Assembly: GCA_023053685.1 (NCBI GenBank)
Contig: JALIGW010000013.1
Coordinates: 16,095,501 to 16,159,500 of the forward strand
Direction of reading: 5' to 3'
DNA length: 64,000 nucleotides
Source of the DNA: Diadophis punctatus similis
Taxonomy: Eukaryota > Chordata > Lepidosauria > Squamata > Dipsadidae
Shown here: positions 45,745 through 56,701 of the stretch, in pieces
Position numbering within the stretch: position 1 is the first letter of the stretch
Layout: each line of letters starts with the position of its first letter
Program-made: the position numbers and the translations under genes
Notes under the pieces: generated by a model
Told to the model about the DNA's origin: nothing
The model's database searches: none
Seen by the model: the letters and a program-made list of their open reading frames with translations, nothing else

Positions 45745-47265
45745 TAAGGCAGCTTTTGATTCTGTACCCAGGACCATATTATGGGAGAAGCTGGAAATGC
45801 ATTTATCGATTGGAGGCTTCTCGCTTTAATTTATTTTTCATTTTAATTCATTCATAATCCATTTCCTACACCCCAATACAACTCTTAAGGTCAGGTGCAA
45901 AATGTAAGGGTTTTTCTTCAAACTAGTTACAACTCAAAAGGGGAAAAAAGACCGATTATTTCCCTTCCCCCATTCCAAAGGTGGTTTTTCAAGAGGCAAT
46001 TGGACTTTCTTTGTTTTTGCTTGAATATGTTTCGCTTCTCATCTAAGAAGCTTCTTCAGTTTAGTTCCGAACTGAAGAAGCTTTTTGGATAAGAAGAGAA
46101 ACGTCTTCAAGCAAAAATAAACTCCAGTTGCCTTTTTAAAAAGCACCTTTGGGACAACCAAGACCTGGATGACTGAGAATCTCCATAGACATTTGGCCCC
46201 ATTTTTAGATTAATGGCATGGTGAGATGTCAAAGATTATAATCAGAAAACCAAGATTACTGCTTTTTTCACAATTTATAGAGCATTAATGGCCATCAAAT
46301 AGAACAAGTGATTACCTTTAGCTTTAAATATTTAGGAGTAGTCATGCATGCCACTGACTCAAGGAAAGCCCGGTGTTAACATGCTGCTATTATTCGACAA
46401 AGATCTGCCAATGCCATTCTTAAATCTTTCCAATCCAAGGGAGGACATTATGTTCCAGCTGCACTTAAGCTCTTTCAGGCTCAGCTTTATGGGACTCTGG
46501 TTGGCCCCAAACTTCGTGTTCCAGGTCTCTGCAAAGAGTACAATCTAAATTCATCAGATCAACTCTCCAGATACTTTGCTGTGTCTCAAACGCACACCTC
46601 CGAATGGAGCCAGGTATTATAAAAATTAAATTAAGAGTGAGTCTAGCTTCTAAAAAAGCTTTGGTTAAAGTGAACTTCTGTCCTCAAGGCTTACCACCAT
46701 TAATCTTTCAGGATAACTTCCAATCCACGTGGATCAAGGCTGTGTAATTTAATCTTTCAGATTTGGGCTACTCTCCTTCCACAGGTCTTAAGATGGAACA
46801 TGATCAGACAAAACAATCCCTGAAGCGAAGGTTAAAGGATACAGAGAGGCAAGTGGATCTAAGGGAAGCTCCAATCTTCCTTTCACCAGCACATAACAGA
46901 TAGATTGTCACAGCTGCCAGCTACCTTATACAGCTACAGAAACCCAGTCATCAGAAAGCTTTCTCTCTTGCCTGATGCCATGTTCTCTCCTCTGTAGTAT
47001 TGGATGGTAAATACAAAAAAGTTCCATTGCCTGAAAGGCTCTGCCCATGTAATTCCAGAGAGTAGAAACTACAGAACATGTCCCATGTTGCTACCTTTAT
47101 GGAGGACATCCAAACCAGATTCATACTTCCTCTAATTAGTAGATATTCTGATTGTTCAGATTTGGCCTATGCCAGATGCTGCTTATAGACAATGTACTAT
47201 TTTGACGGAATAAGAAATTATTCCTATCAAAGAGGTGATATAGGATCTTGCTTCCTTAAAGTCAT
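45745..47265 (+). pseudogene. Degenerate LINE ORF2, split by a palindromic MITE
   Basis: At 45,748 the plus strand encodes KAAFDSVPRTILWEKLEMH, an RT domain-A segment. After a fold-back insertion, the frame near 46,270-46,440 gives FSFKYLGVVMHATDS and RSANAILKSFQSKGGHYVPA, which is RT-downstream sequence of non-LTR elements. Further on, the sequence around 46,910-47,100 fits the Cys/His-like C-terminal end but has many stops. No functional product is possible. The clade is uncertain. Confidence 0.7.
45970..46193. mobile_element. Palindromic MITE, full copy
   Basis: CCAAAGGTGGTTTTTCAAGA...GAAGCTTCTTCAGTT is mirrored around about 46,062 by GAACTGAAGAAGCTTTTTGG...AAAAGCACCTTTGGG. A fixed tail (GACTGAGAATCTCCATAGAC) follows. 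A half copy lies at 56,574-56,701. Confidence 0.82.
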
Positions 47266-47267
47266 TC

Positions 47268-47560
47268 TTACTTAGAAAATAAAACCGAGATTCAATTCTA
47301 ATTAACAAAATATTTATTTTAGTACAAAAGTAACAAAAGAATATAAACTTTAAATAAGCTACATTTTCTCAGCTAAGAATTCACATCTGCCTCGGGCGAG
47401 GCTCACAGGAGAAGAAGAAAGGAGGAGACTCCTGGAATGCACACATGCGCAGTAATACATATCACATGTCTGCTGATTAGAAAATACAGTAAACCTAGAA
47501 ATAGTAGAGATGCTCAATTAGTGTTTATATTATAATTTAATATAAGCTACATTCTGGATT
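47268..47560. mobile_element. Diverged relative of LTR family A
   Basis: GAAAATAAAACCGAGATTCA, AACAAAATATTTATTTTAGTAC and TGGAATGCACACATGCGCAG parallel the middle of the family A LTRs at 7.1 and 28.4 kb. Both ends are poorly matched and I see no target-site duplication, so this is an old or sister-subfamily copy. Confidence 0.65.
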
Positions 47561-48060
47561 TTATATATTAGATACTAGTTAAGTTATTTTACAAATGTAT
47601 GTAATTATTTTACAAATGTATGTAATTAGATACTACCGGTAGTTAAGTTATTTTACAAATGTACTCCGACCTAAATTTTGTCTATTTTCTATACTGGTCT
47701 TCGACCACAATAAATCATACTGAATTAAAAGATAATTGTATTCCAAGTATCTGAGTTTATTTTTGAGACAGTATAACAAAATGTGATGCATTAGTAGAAA
47801 TATGTCCACAAAACATGAGATTATAGAAATGTTCACACTCCTATCTAGCATTTTGATTCATATATAACTAATGCCATTATGGCTACTACTTCTATAGGCA
47901 TATACAGTGATTCAAATGTGGAATTATGCATACTGGAAGCACTATATAGCTGGATTCACCAAGGATTTCTCTAAAAAAAATTACGGGCAGTGGCAAGGGA
48001 AAAGGTATCAAGCCTGAAGCTCCTAACTTGTAAACACTGACTGGGACTGATCACAGAACA
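47561..48060. other. Unassigned AT-rich DNA
   Basis: Contains a near-tandem TTATTTTACAAATGTATGTA repeat at about 47,584-47,660. Nothing else recognised. Confidence 0.5.
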
Positions 48061-48340
48061 AGGAGAAGGAGCATTGCAACACTGTGAGGTCTAGAATGAT
48101 ACCATGATCTATAATATTAAAAGTCACTGAGACATCAAGGAGAATACCAAGATCATTGACAGGCATAATCAATGGAGTCTCCCAACCTAAAATGTGACTG
48201 AAAAAAATGCAAATAATCTACTTACTCCATGATCCTCTGAAGCCACAAGCTGACCATCTTCTCAACAAAGTTGTTATCTACCTACATGATTTGTCTAATG
48301 ATAGCTTCTCCAGGATGGGTGTAACTCAGCTTCCTTCAGT
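48061..48340 (-). pseudogene. Degenerate LINE RT fragment
   Basis: On the minus strand near 48,160-48,075 the frame reads ILLDVSVTFNIIDHGI. This matches the domain-A pattern LLDLSxAFDTIDHxI of CR1/L2-like reverse transcriptases. The catalytic-position Asp is conserved, but the FD is degraded to FN. Flanking sequence is full of stops. Confidence 0.6.
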
Positions 48341-48713
48341 GAAGACTCAGACATCACCACATGGCTACTTCGGCAGTTCTAACTAAAAAGGAAAGGTAAA
48401 AATCTAAAGGTAACAATTCCAAAATATTCTGTGCATTTTCAGGAGGTACAGGATTATATTTCTTCTACGGTAGATATCAGGACAAGATGATTTCTCAGTC
48501 AGCACACAAGGACTCACCCAGTCGGAATCTAACTCTGAGCAGATCTGAGTGACATCTTACAGATACCTAAAATGTTTCTAACAGTGGCCTTAAAGATATT
48601 CCCATATCTATGTGGGTTTGACTACATGTTAAATTTACCACAGATAAAAAATAGCTAAGATTTTTTTTAAAAAGATGTATAAGAAGAATCACACTAAACA
48701 GCCTTTTGATGCA

Positions 48714-48761
48714 AAAAAAAGAAAGAAAGAAAGAAAAGAAAGAAAAGAAAAGAAAGAAACT
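48714..48761. repeat. (AAAG)n microsatellite
   Basis: Imperfect GAAA/GAAAA units. Confidence 0.9.
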
Positions 48762-49556
48762 TAAAGTCCAATTATTAAGGTAAATCTTTGGGGATACAAC
48801 TTCGCTGCTTTTCCACCATAGTGTTGTTACTTTAGGAATTATTTTGGCTCAGTGGCCATTCCATAATATGTTTAGCATAATGGTTAATTCAGAGATTATG
48901 TCAATGTTTTCCTCTACAAGTCTAAATAAAACTGTAATTCTACTTGGATGAGTTCAAAAACTATGTTTTCTCTACTGGAGGATTTTAAATGGAATTAGAC
49001 TATTGAAATCAAACTTCCCTATCAAATCTGGATTTCCGTTATGTATTTTCCCTACTTTTGACGTAACACACTTCAAATAAAGCTTCTATTAACTAAGGCT
49101 GCAACCATGGATTAAATATTTATTCTGACATTATTGGACTGATAATATCAATTTCAAAGTTCAAATTTTAATAAGGTATTACAAAGCATGGAAAGAAACA
49201 AGCTAATCAAGCCAAGTTTCATATTTCCTCCCTTTGTATAAAATGATAATTGAATTTAAAGCTATGCTTTGTCTCTTTAATATCTGCTAAATATGGATGA
49301 ATTACTGAATATATATTTATTCTCAGACTCATTTGAAGGCAAATATTTACAAGGCTTTTCTTTTGTAATCTGATTTTAATATCTCAACTGAAAATGATTC
49401 ATTGCATATGACTTCAAATACCCTGTAGTTAAGAAGGCCAAAAATTAATTAACTGATTCTACCGTAGGTTTCTTGAAATTAATGGTGCCATTTGTTTTAT
49501 TATTTTAAATTATTGTTCCTTTCACTACATTTCAATGCCTTGTATCCAAATTGCCC
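48762..49556. other. Unassigned AT-rich DNA
   Basis: No recognisable feature. Confidence 0.5.
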
Positions 49557-49848
49557 TAACTTTTAATATCATTCTTATTTTAGCAACATAATACTGAATT
49601 TCCTGTTTTTCTGCACACATTCTAGCCTTTTAATTTAGAAAAGAAAACTATGACATGTCTTGAGATCCATTTTAAAGACTTTACCAGAATAAACACAAAA
49701 TGAATGTTAAGTGTTGCAGGACAAAACGACCCATATTCTGGGTCTCCAAAAAAAATATTACTTGCACAACACATGATTACCCTACCTGGGGCATAAAATC
49801 CATTGAATCAATAGATGGCAGCAAAGGATCAATTTTTTGTTATCTAGT
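49557..49848 (+). repeat. Direct repeat D, copy 1
   Basis: About 290 bases from AACTTTTAATATCATTC to CAATTTTTTGTTATCT. It is nearly identical to 50,886-51,180 and in the same direction. Differences are a few substitutions and the length of an A run. It is not recognised as a known repeat family. Confidence 0.92.
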
Positions 49849-49984
49849 GGAATTTCCCCCTTTTTTAAGATCATGGTCATACTTGAGGGTTTGCCCTTGC
49901 TGTGCTGCACCATAGGGGTGATATTCTGCAGTAACTAGAGTTGCAGCTCTTGACAGAATCAAACTCAAGTATTTAATACTTGCA

Positions 49985-50130
49985 AACCAAGAAAGTTTTT
50001 GTCTTTTTCTTTTTCACTTTTCCCTTGTATCTCACACCCCCTATTCTCCGCTCCCCTTCCTTCCCTTAATTTCATTTTTCCCCCTTCTTTTTATTTTATA
50101 TAATAAAACAAAACCTTAATAAAAGGGAAG
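49985..50130 (+). other. Pyrimidine-rich block ending in A-rich sequence
   Basis: A CT-rich stretch leads to TTATATAATAAAACAAAACC and CTTAATAAAA. It resembles the 3' ends of L1-like elements in this window (56,370-56,490). It may be an L1 3' end remnant. Confidence 0.35.
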
Positions 50131-50885
50131 CAAACCAAGAAAGTTGTAGGGCATTCAGCAGCAATGGCATTCACTCCTGCAAAGTACTGACTCAACTTCA
50201 TCTCAAGCTTCGTCTTTGACCCGGTCATGCTTCTCTTTCTTCAGGGCATGTAGCTGTAGAAAGGTCCACCTGATGCTTCAAGGCTTTATGATTGTTCTGC
50301 AAACAGATGAAGTTGTGTCTCGCTGCCTGGCTTGATAAATATCCACATCTGACCAAGGATAGCCTTCAGCATCTACAAGTGGCTCGCTCTCATTCCAATA
50401 TATTTTTGATCCTACAGGCATTTTATAAGCCCATTCACTTCTCAACATGGACTATGAACTCTACACTAAATTATTAGCTAACTGTTTATAAGTGTTTATA
50501 GGTCACATTATTCATATGAATCAAGCTGTATTTATTCCATATTGTTAATAAATTTACCACTTTTTAGGAAATTCTTACATATTACACAAATCAACGAAAT
50601 TATTAGATCTTCATTAGCCATATGTTCTTTGGATATATTTAAAGCCTTTGACTCTCCCAAAACACAATTTTTAAAACAAATAACTAATTAAATTTTAATT
50701 TGGAACTGACTTCTATAAGATGATTTAACACATCTACAAGCCAACTAAATCTCAGATAAATCTTAACAGTTTTGATTCAGTTCCCATTACATTTTTAAGA
50801 GATACGAAGCAAATTTGTCCTGCATCACCATTGTTATCCAACCAAACTTTAGAAGCATTAACAATATAAAATGGGATATAAGATA

Positions 50886-51180
50886 ACTTTTAATATCATT
50901 CTTATTTTAGTAACATAATACTGAATTTCCTGTTTTTCTGCACACATTCTAGCCTTTTAATTTAGAAAAGAAAACTATGAAATGTCTTGAGATCCATTTT
51001 AAAGACTTTACCAGAATACCACAAAATGAATGTTAAGTGTTGCAGGACAAAACAACCCATCTTCTGGGATTCTCCCAAAAAAAAAAAAAAATTACTTGCA
51101 CAATACATGATTACCCTACCTGGGGCACAAAATCATTGACTCAATAGATGGCAGCCAAGGATCAAATTTTTGTTATCTGT
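50886..51180 (+). repeat. Direct repeat D, copy 2, inside L1-like LINE
   Basis: Same unit as 49,557-49,848. It interrupts the L1-like RT just before the codons preceding DMILS. Copy 2 has a longer A run (about 15 A near 51,077) and CCACAAAATG in place of AACACAAAATG. Confidence 0.92.
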
Positions 51181-52087
51181 ATTATGTATCTTTTGTATCT
51201 ACTTGCAGGTGATATGATCTTGAGTCCCTCAAATGCTTCTCATTCAGGTAGCTATATTAAAGAGTTAGAGAAATTTTCAGAGCTGACACCACTATCAGTT
51301 AATTTTCATAAATCCTATCTGAGATTTTTTCATAAAACCCAAACAACACAGAAGGAAATTTCCACAGTTTTAGGGGTTCTAATAGAATCTTTAAAATATT
51401 AAGCCATGACTGTAACTCAAAATATTAATAAAACCTTTGCAAATAATTATGCAACAACTTGGAAGAAATTAAACAAAGAAATGAAAAACTGGTCTTCAAA
51501 ACATTTCAGTATTTTAGGGCAAATTACAGTGGTTAAAATGAAAATCCTTGCACAGCTTTTTTATTTCAATGCCTCCCAATGGTAATTCCAGAATAGGTTT
51601 TAAGATATTGGCAGAGAAAAATTGAAAGCTTTTGTTTCCATGCACAAAAACTGAGAGTAAATAAAAGGATTTTATATAGATCTCAGAATCAGGGAGACTG
51701 GGGCAGGCTCAAGATGTTAATATATTATCAAGCAGCACAATTGGGGCATATGATTCCATTTATTAGGGTAGACTCTTAAAACAATGGATTCATACTGAAA
51801 CTATATTAGAGCCAGATAAGTTTATAAATCAATGTTTTTTCCACTGGAAATATTTTTCTAAAATGAAACAGATTGAAATTGTTTTTACTACTAAAACAAT
51901 GCTTCAGATTTGGAAAAGTAGATGCACAGTTTTTAAAAAGGATATTTGTCCTTTAACTCCGCTGATAACAAATATATGTCAAGAAGGTTTATTTTGTACT
52001 TTATTTTATTTATTTCATCAAGCATGTATTAGATAACAGATATAAGTATAACATGATTATGAATTCATGAAATGGATATGAATAAAA

Positions 52088-52640
52088 GGGAATATTAGGA
52101 CTGGGAGGGTAGGCACCCTGGTGCGCTTATGCACGCCCCTTAAAGACCTCTTAGGAATGGGGTGAGGTCGACAGTAGACAGTCTAAGGTTAAAGTTTTGG
52201 GGTTTGGGGAAGAAACCACAGAGTCAGGTTGTGCATTACAGGCATTGACAACTCTGTTACTGAAGTCATATTTTCTGCAATCAAGTTTGGAGCAGTTTAC
52301 CATAAGTTTGCATCTATTGTGTGCTTGTGTATTGTTTGGTTGAAGCTGAAGTATTCATTGACAGGTAGGACATTGTAGCAGATAATTTTATGTACTACGC
52401 TTAGGTCGGATCGAAGACGGCGAAGTTCTAAGTTGTCTAAGCCCAGACAGATGAGCTGCATTCAAGAATTGGTCTAGCAAAAGTTTTATATGTCCTAGTT
52501 TGCAGTTCAACATTACTGGAGAAGAAACTACGCAAGATTAGGTTAACAACTCTTAATGCATTTTTGACAATGCTGTTACAGTGAGCTCTGGCACTTAGAT
52601 CATTTGAGATGAGTACTCTTATTATTATGTACTCTAATTA
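52088..52640 (-). mobile_element. LINE family B, antisense copy
   Basis: GGGCACC...TGCGCTTATGCACGCCCCTT, AGGTCGACAGTAGACAGTCTAAGG and GGTTTGGGGAAGAAACCACAG are the reverse complement of 18,200-18,345. It extends further into ORF2 than the 18-kb copy, to about 52,640. No intact frame. Confidence 0.88.
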
Positions 52641-53135
52641 TTATGCACTCTTATTATGCTTTGACTAAAATGAAACCTTTGAGGAAATATAATCTTTGTA
52701 GACTAAAATATTTCAATAGTAATAGGGAACCTTTCCATAAAGATAGATTGATAATGGAATATATGGTAAGTTACCATAGTTCTTCTAGTACCAACTTAAA
52801 TTTCTTTTGGGTAGTAGAAATATTAGAGATTTAGCAACATGATCCTATATCAATTTTCACAATTTAACACTTCATTATTTAGAACAACCAAAAGGATCAA
52901 TTTCAAAAATGTATAGGTTATTATTGCAATTAGAAATTTATGAAATTTATGAAATCAGAAATATTATTGCAATCAGATCAACCATATGATTTAACAGAAG
53001 CTTGGGGTATTGATCTTGGTAATCCCGTACAGGAGACAAATTGGTAAAAAATATGGAAACTGACTGGATTCCCTTCGGTTTCAATGCAAGAAATGCAGTG
53101 GAAGTTATACTGTAGCAGTAATACTAAGTAATAAT

Positions 53136-53995
53136 AAGCAGTACAGTAGAGTTAGAAGAGACCTTGGAGGTCATCTAGTCCTACACCCTGCTTTTACAGG
53201 AGACCTATACTATTTTTGATAAATGGATGTCCAGTCTCTTCTTAAAAGCCTCCAATGTTGGGGCACCCACAATTTCTGAAGGGAATTTGTTCCACTGGTT
53301 AATTGTTCTCACTATTAGGAATTTTCTCCTTATTCTAGATTGCTTCTCTCCTTGGTTAGTTTCCATCCATTGTTTCTTGTCATGCGTACAGGTGCTTGGG
53401 TAAATAAGTTGGCCCCTCTTCCTTGTGGCAGCCCTTCAAATATAGGAAGACAGCTATCATGTCACCCTGGTCCTTCTTTTCACTAGACTAGGTATACTCA
53501 GTTCCTGCGATCGTTCTTTGTATGTTTTAGCTTTTAGGCCTCTAATTATTTTTGTTGCTCTTCTCTGAACTCTTTCCAAAGTCTTAACATCTTTTTTGTA
53601 TTGGGTTGACCAAAACTGGATGCAGTATTCTAAATGTGGTCTTACCAAGTTTTGTAGAGTGGTACTAATACTTCACGAGATCTTGATCCTATCCCTCTAT
53701 TAATGCAACCTAGGATTGCATTGAGTTTTTTGGCTGCTGCTGCACCCTGTTGGCTCATCTTTAAATGGTTGTCCACTAGGACTCCTAGATCCCCCTCACT
53801 GTTACTACTATTGAACCAGGTGTCACCTAGTCTGTACCTGTACTTTTTATTTTATTTTTGTAAGACTTTGCTTTTCTCTATGTTAAATTTCATTTTGTTG
53901 GATAGATTGTGAACAAGACTATCGAGATCCATCTTCAGCCTATCTTCTGGGGTGTTGGCTACTCCTGTACACTATTGGTCTTTGATTCCTATCAA
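53136..53995 (-). mobile_element. CR1 LINE, antisense 5'-truncated copy
   Basis: The CR1 3' end (AGAGACCTTGGAGGTCATCTAG) lies at 53,155. On the minus strand ORF2 fragments include [20 protein letters not shown] and [12 protein letters not shown] at 53,500-53,650. Stops and frame changes abound. It is inserted in the L1-like element. Confidence 0.9.
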
Positions 53996-54800
53996 GCTGG
54001 CACACATATATAAACATTATTTTTCCAAACATTGGAGAGGATGTCAAAAAAAAGGGAACATTTTCTCATTTGTGGTGGTCATGCAATAAAGTTATACACT
54101 TTTGACATAAACATTTTGGAGAGAGAAGAACTATCATTAATCAAAGAACTGAAAGGTCTCCAGAGCAAGACTTATTGCATTTATTTATAGGACTAAATCA
54201 TAAGCTTAAAAGTAAATAATTTATTATTTGTTTAATTTTAGCAATCAAATTAATAACTGTGCAATATTGGACAACTCTAGATAACTTAATAACTGAGTTG
54301 TGGATTAATAAGGCATCTTCAGTTGCTAAATTAGAAAAAAAAGTCTGAAGTTAAAATAATGAGACATCAGAAGCAGGAACTACAATTTTATCAAATCTTG
54401 ATTGATTTTATAGTTTATCTAAATAACAATAGATTATAATCTGGTATACTTCATATGTATGGAAAACCTTCATAGGTGTATTATCTGCCTCCTTATTCAC
54501 GCTGCAGTAAATTTCTTGGATTGACAAGTTCTAAAAGCACCAAGTGAATTTCTTTCAATCTTTATTGAAATAAGTTTAAACACAAGTTTAAGGACTTTTT
54601 TAAAAAAAATATTAGAATTTTGATTCTGGAAAGTTACAAATGGACTATGTGTCCAAATGGATTTAAAATAAGATTTTGGAATTAATTATAAGAATCCTTC
54701 CTGTGGGGCAATGCTTTATTTTGAATTCTTTTTAAAAAGTATGAACTTTGAATACTGGACATGTGAAGGAACCAGAAAGAACTGAAAGGGGAACCAGAAA

Positions 54801-55171
54801 GGGGCCGATTGCACAATTTGCGCGCGACCGCTCCGGAGCCCTCTCTGCCGGTCCACCACACGTGTTGCCATTTTTTTTGTTAATTTTTGGCCGATTTTGC
54901 TTCTGCACATGTGTGCACCAAAATCTCGCAAGGGGACATGCGTGCGAGAGAGATTTCGGCAAGATTTTGCCTCTGCGCATGCGCGGAAGCAAAATCGTGC
55001 CAAAATCTCTCGCGCGCGTGCGTCCCCTCGTGAGATTTTGGTGAGATTTTGCTTCCGCACATGTGCAAAAGCAAAATCGTGCAAGGGGGCGCGCACATAG
55101 CGAGCGCCCCCCCGAAACTTGGAGATGCGCGCACAGTGTACCAGCACCAGTAAGACAACAACCCGCCACTG
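54801..55171 (+). mobile_element. CAGGGG-type MITE, 5'-truncated
   Basis: GGCCGATTGCACAATTTGCG to CAACAACCCGCCACTG matches the inner and right part of the 19-kb copy. It includes a TGCGCATGCGC palindrome at 54,974-54,984 and several inverted GAAGCAAAATC segments. The left terminus is missing. Confidence 0.85.
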
Positions 55172-55218
55172 CTACTAATACAGAATGGAGCTAAATATCT
55201 TAACATTAGACATACTGA

Positions 55219-55284
55219 AATATTTATTTATTTATTTGTTTGTTTGTTTGTTTGTTTGTTTGTTTGTTTGTTTGTTTGTTTGTT
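55219..55284. repeat. (TTTA)n-(TTTG)n microsatellite
   Basis: Three or so TTTA units then about 13 TTTG units. Confidence 0.95.
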
Positions 55285-55846
55285 TTAAAAGTGTCAGCCT
55301 CTATTGTATTTAAAAGACACTGTGGAAAAAGAAGTTTTATAGGACAAAACTGACACTGATCTGAAAGAGAATTTAAAAACAGGCTACAATAATGATATGG
55401 AAAAAGATGCTACACTGCATATACAAATGAAACTGGCTGATAATTAAAAGAGATTGCCTAGAACAAACAAACAAAATTACCTGAATAACTTTCATATATT
55501 GTAAAAGAGATTTGTTTAACATTTGAACAATTTTGTAAGAAAGAACAAAGAAAAAAAAGGAGGGAGAAATGAGGACATCATTTGAATAGACTATAGACTA
55601 AGTTTGTTAGAAGTAAAATGAAACAATATAAAGTTGGTTTCTTTGATCAAAGTTAAAACAGATATCTCTGGTAACCCACAATGGGATTTTGCTGATCAGG
55701 ACTAAATGAGGTCTTGTTTATAGATAAATAATGGATTTTAGGAAGAAAAGATTATTTGTTGTATTTTAAGATAAGGTTAGGAAAATTATTTATATATGTG
55801 ATCATATGGAAAGCCATTTTTTCATATATTTCTTTTCTTTACTACT

Positions 55847-56356
55847 CGTATTTTCCCAAAAATAAGACCCTGTCTTATTTTTTTGCCACCAAAAAAGGCA
55901 CCAGGTCTTATTTTCGGGGCGATATCATCCACTGACTCACCTCACTTGCACACGCCTTTTTGCTGTCAGAGACCTTCAGGAACTTCTTCTGTGGCCAGCA
56001 AGGCTGGCAAGGCTTTCCTGAAGGCCTCTGTAGCCGATAACAGAGCTCTAGATCAACCCGGAGCTCTTTTATCAGCTACAGAGGCCTTCAGAAATGCCTT
56101 CCCGGCTGCAGAAGAAATGGGCCAGCAAGGCAGGTGTCGGGATGTGTGAGGCCTGGCTGCAACTGTCCAAAGGTAAGTAGTAGGGCAGCTCCATCCCCCC
56201 ATCCCCACCCTAGCTTAATTTTTATCCATGCACCCTGGAGTGGCGGGGTCTTAATTAGGGCTTATTTTCAGGGTAGGGCTTATATTGGGTGCACATGTAA
56301 AAATCAAGCTAGGACTTACTTTCGTGGTAGGTCGTATTTTCAGGGAAACACGGTAA
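55847..56356. mobile_element. M1-like TA-flanked MITE, larger variant
   Basis: Left TACTCGTATTTTCCCAAAAATAAGACC and right TCGTATTTTCAGGGAAACACGGTA are inverted and end in TA, as in family M1. The inside has repeated GGGCTTATTTTC words and a GC-rich centre with an inverted pair (GAAGGCCTCTGTAGC / GCTACAGAGGCCTTC, about 56,020-56,095). No transposase. Confidence 0.75.
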
Positions 56357-56573
56357 TTATTATTCCTATTTTCTTTGCTATTTTTCTTTCTATTTTTTCT
56401 TTTCCATTTTTCTTTTTTTCCCCTAGTTTGTACTGAATTTCTATATTAATTGTAATTTTTTATAAAAATTATTTTATTTTATTAATAATAGAATCTGGAT
56501 ACCAACATAGCTTCTACTTGTTTCACTAAGGCATGAAAAAGAGCCATATGCTGTTCAATGTTAATTTGGATTA

Positions 56574-56701
56574 AGGAACTGAAGAAGCTTCTTGGATAAG
56601 AAGCAAAACATCTTCAAGAAAAAACAGAGTCCAGTTGCCTTTTGAAAAAGCACCTTTGGGACATCCATGATCTGAATGACTGAGAATCTCCACAAACATT
56701 T
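56574..56701 (+). mobile_element. Palindromic MITE, half copy
   Basis: AACTGAAGAAGCTTCTTGGA, CAGTTGCCTTTTGAAAAAGC and GACTGAGAATCTCCACAAAC match the right arm and tail of 45,970-46,193. The left arm is absent. Confidence 0.8.

Larger units (their letters stand above)
50520..56490 (+). mobile_element. Old L1-like LINE, split by at least five insertions
   Basis: Plus-strand blocks follow L1 ORF2 order: domain A (LDIFKAFDS near 50,636), an RT stretch around the ADD box (DMILSPSNASHS near 51,212, VNFHKSYLRFF near 51,300), NYATTWKKLNKEMKNW near 51,450, and the C-terminal TFSHLWWSCNKV near 54,065, then a T-rich 3' UTR ending near 56,490. The blocks are separated by direct repeat D (50,886), LINE B antisense (52,088), CR1 antisense (53,136), a CAGGGG MITE (54,801) and an M1-like MITE (55,850). 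Many stops make it a fossil. The exact 5' limit is uncertain. Confidence 0.7.
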
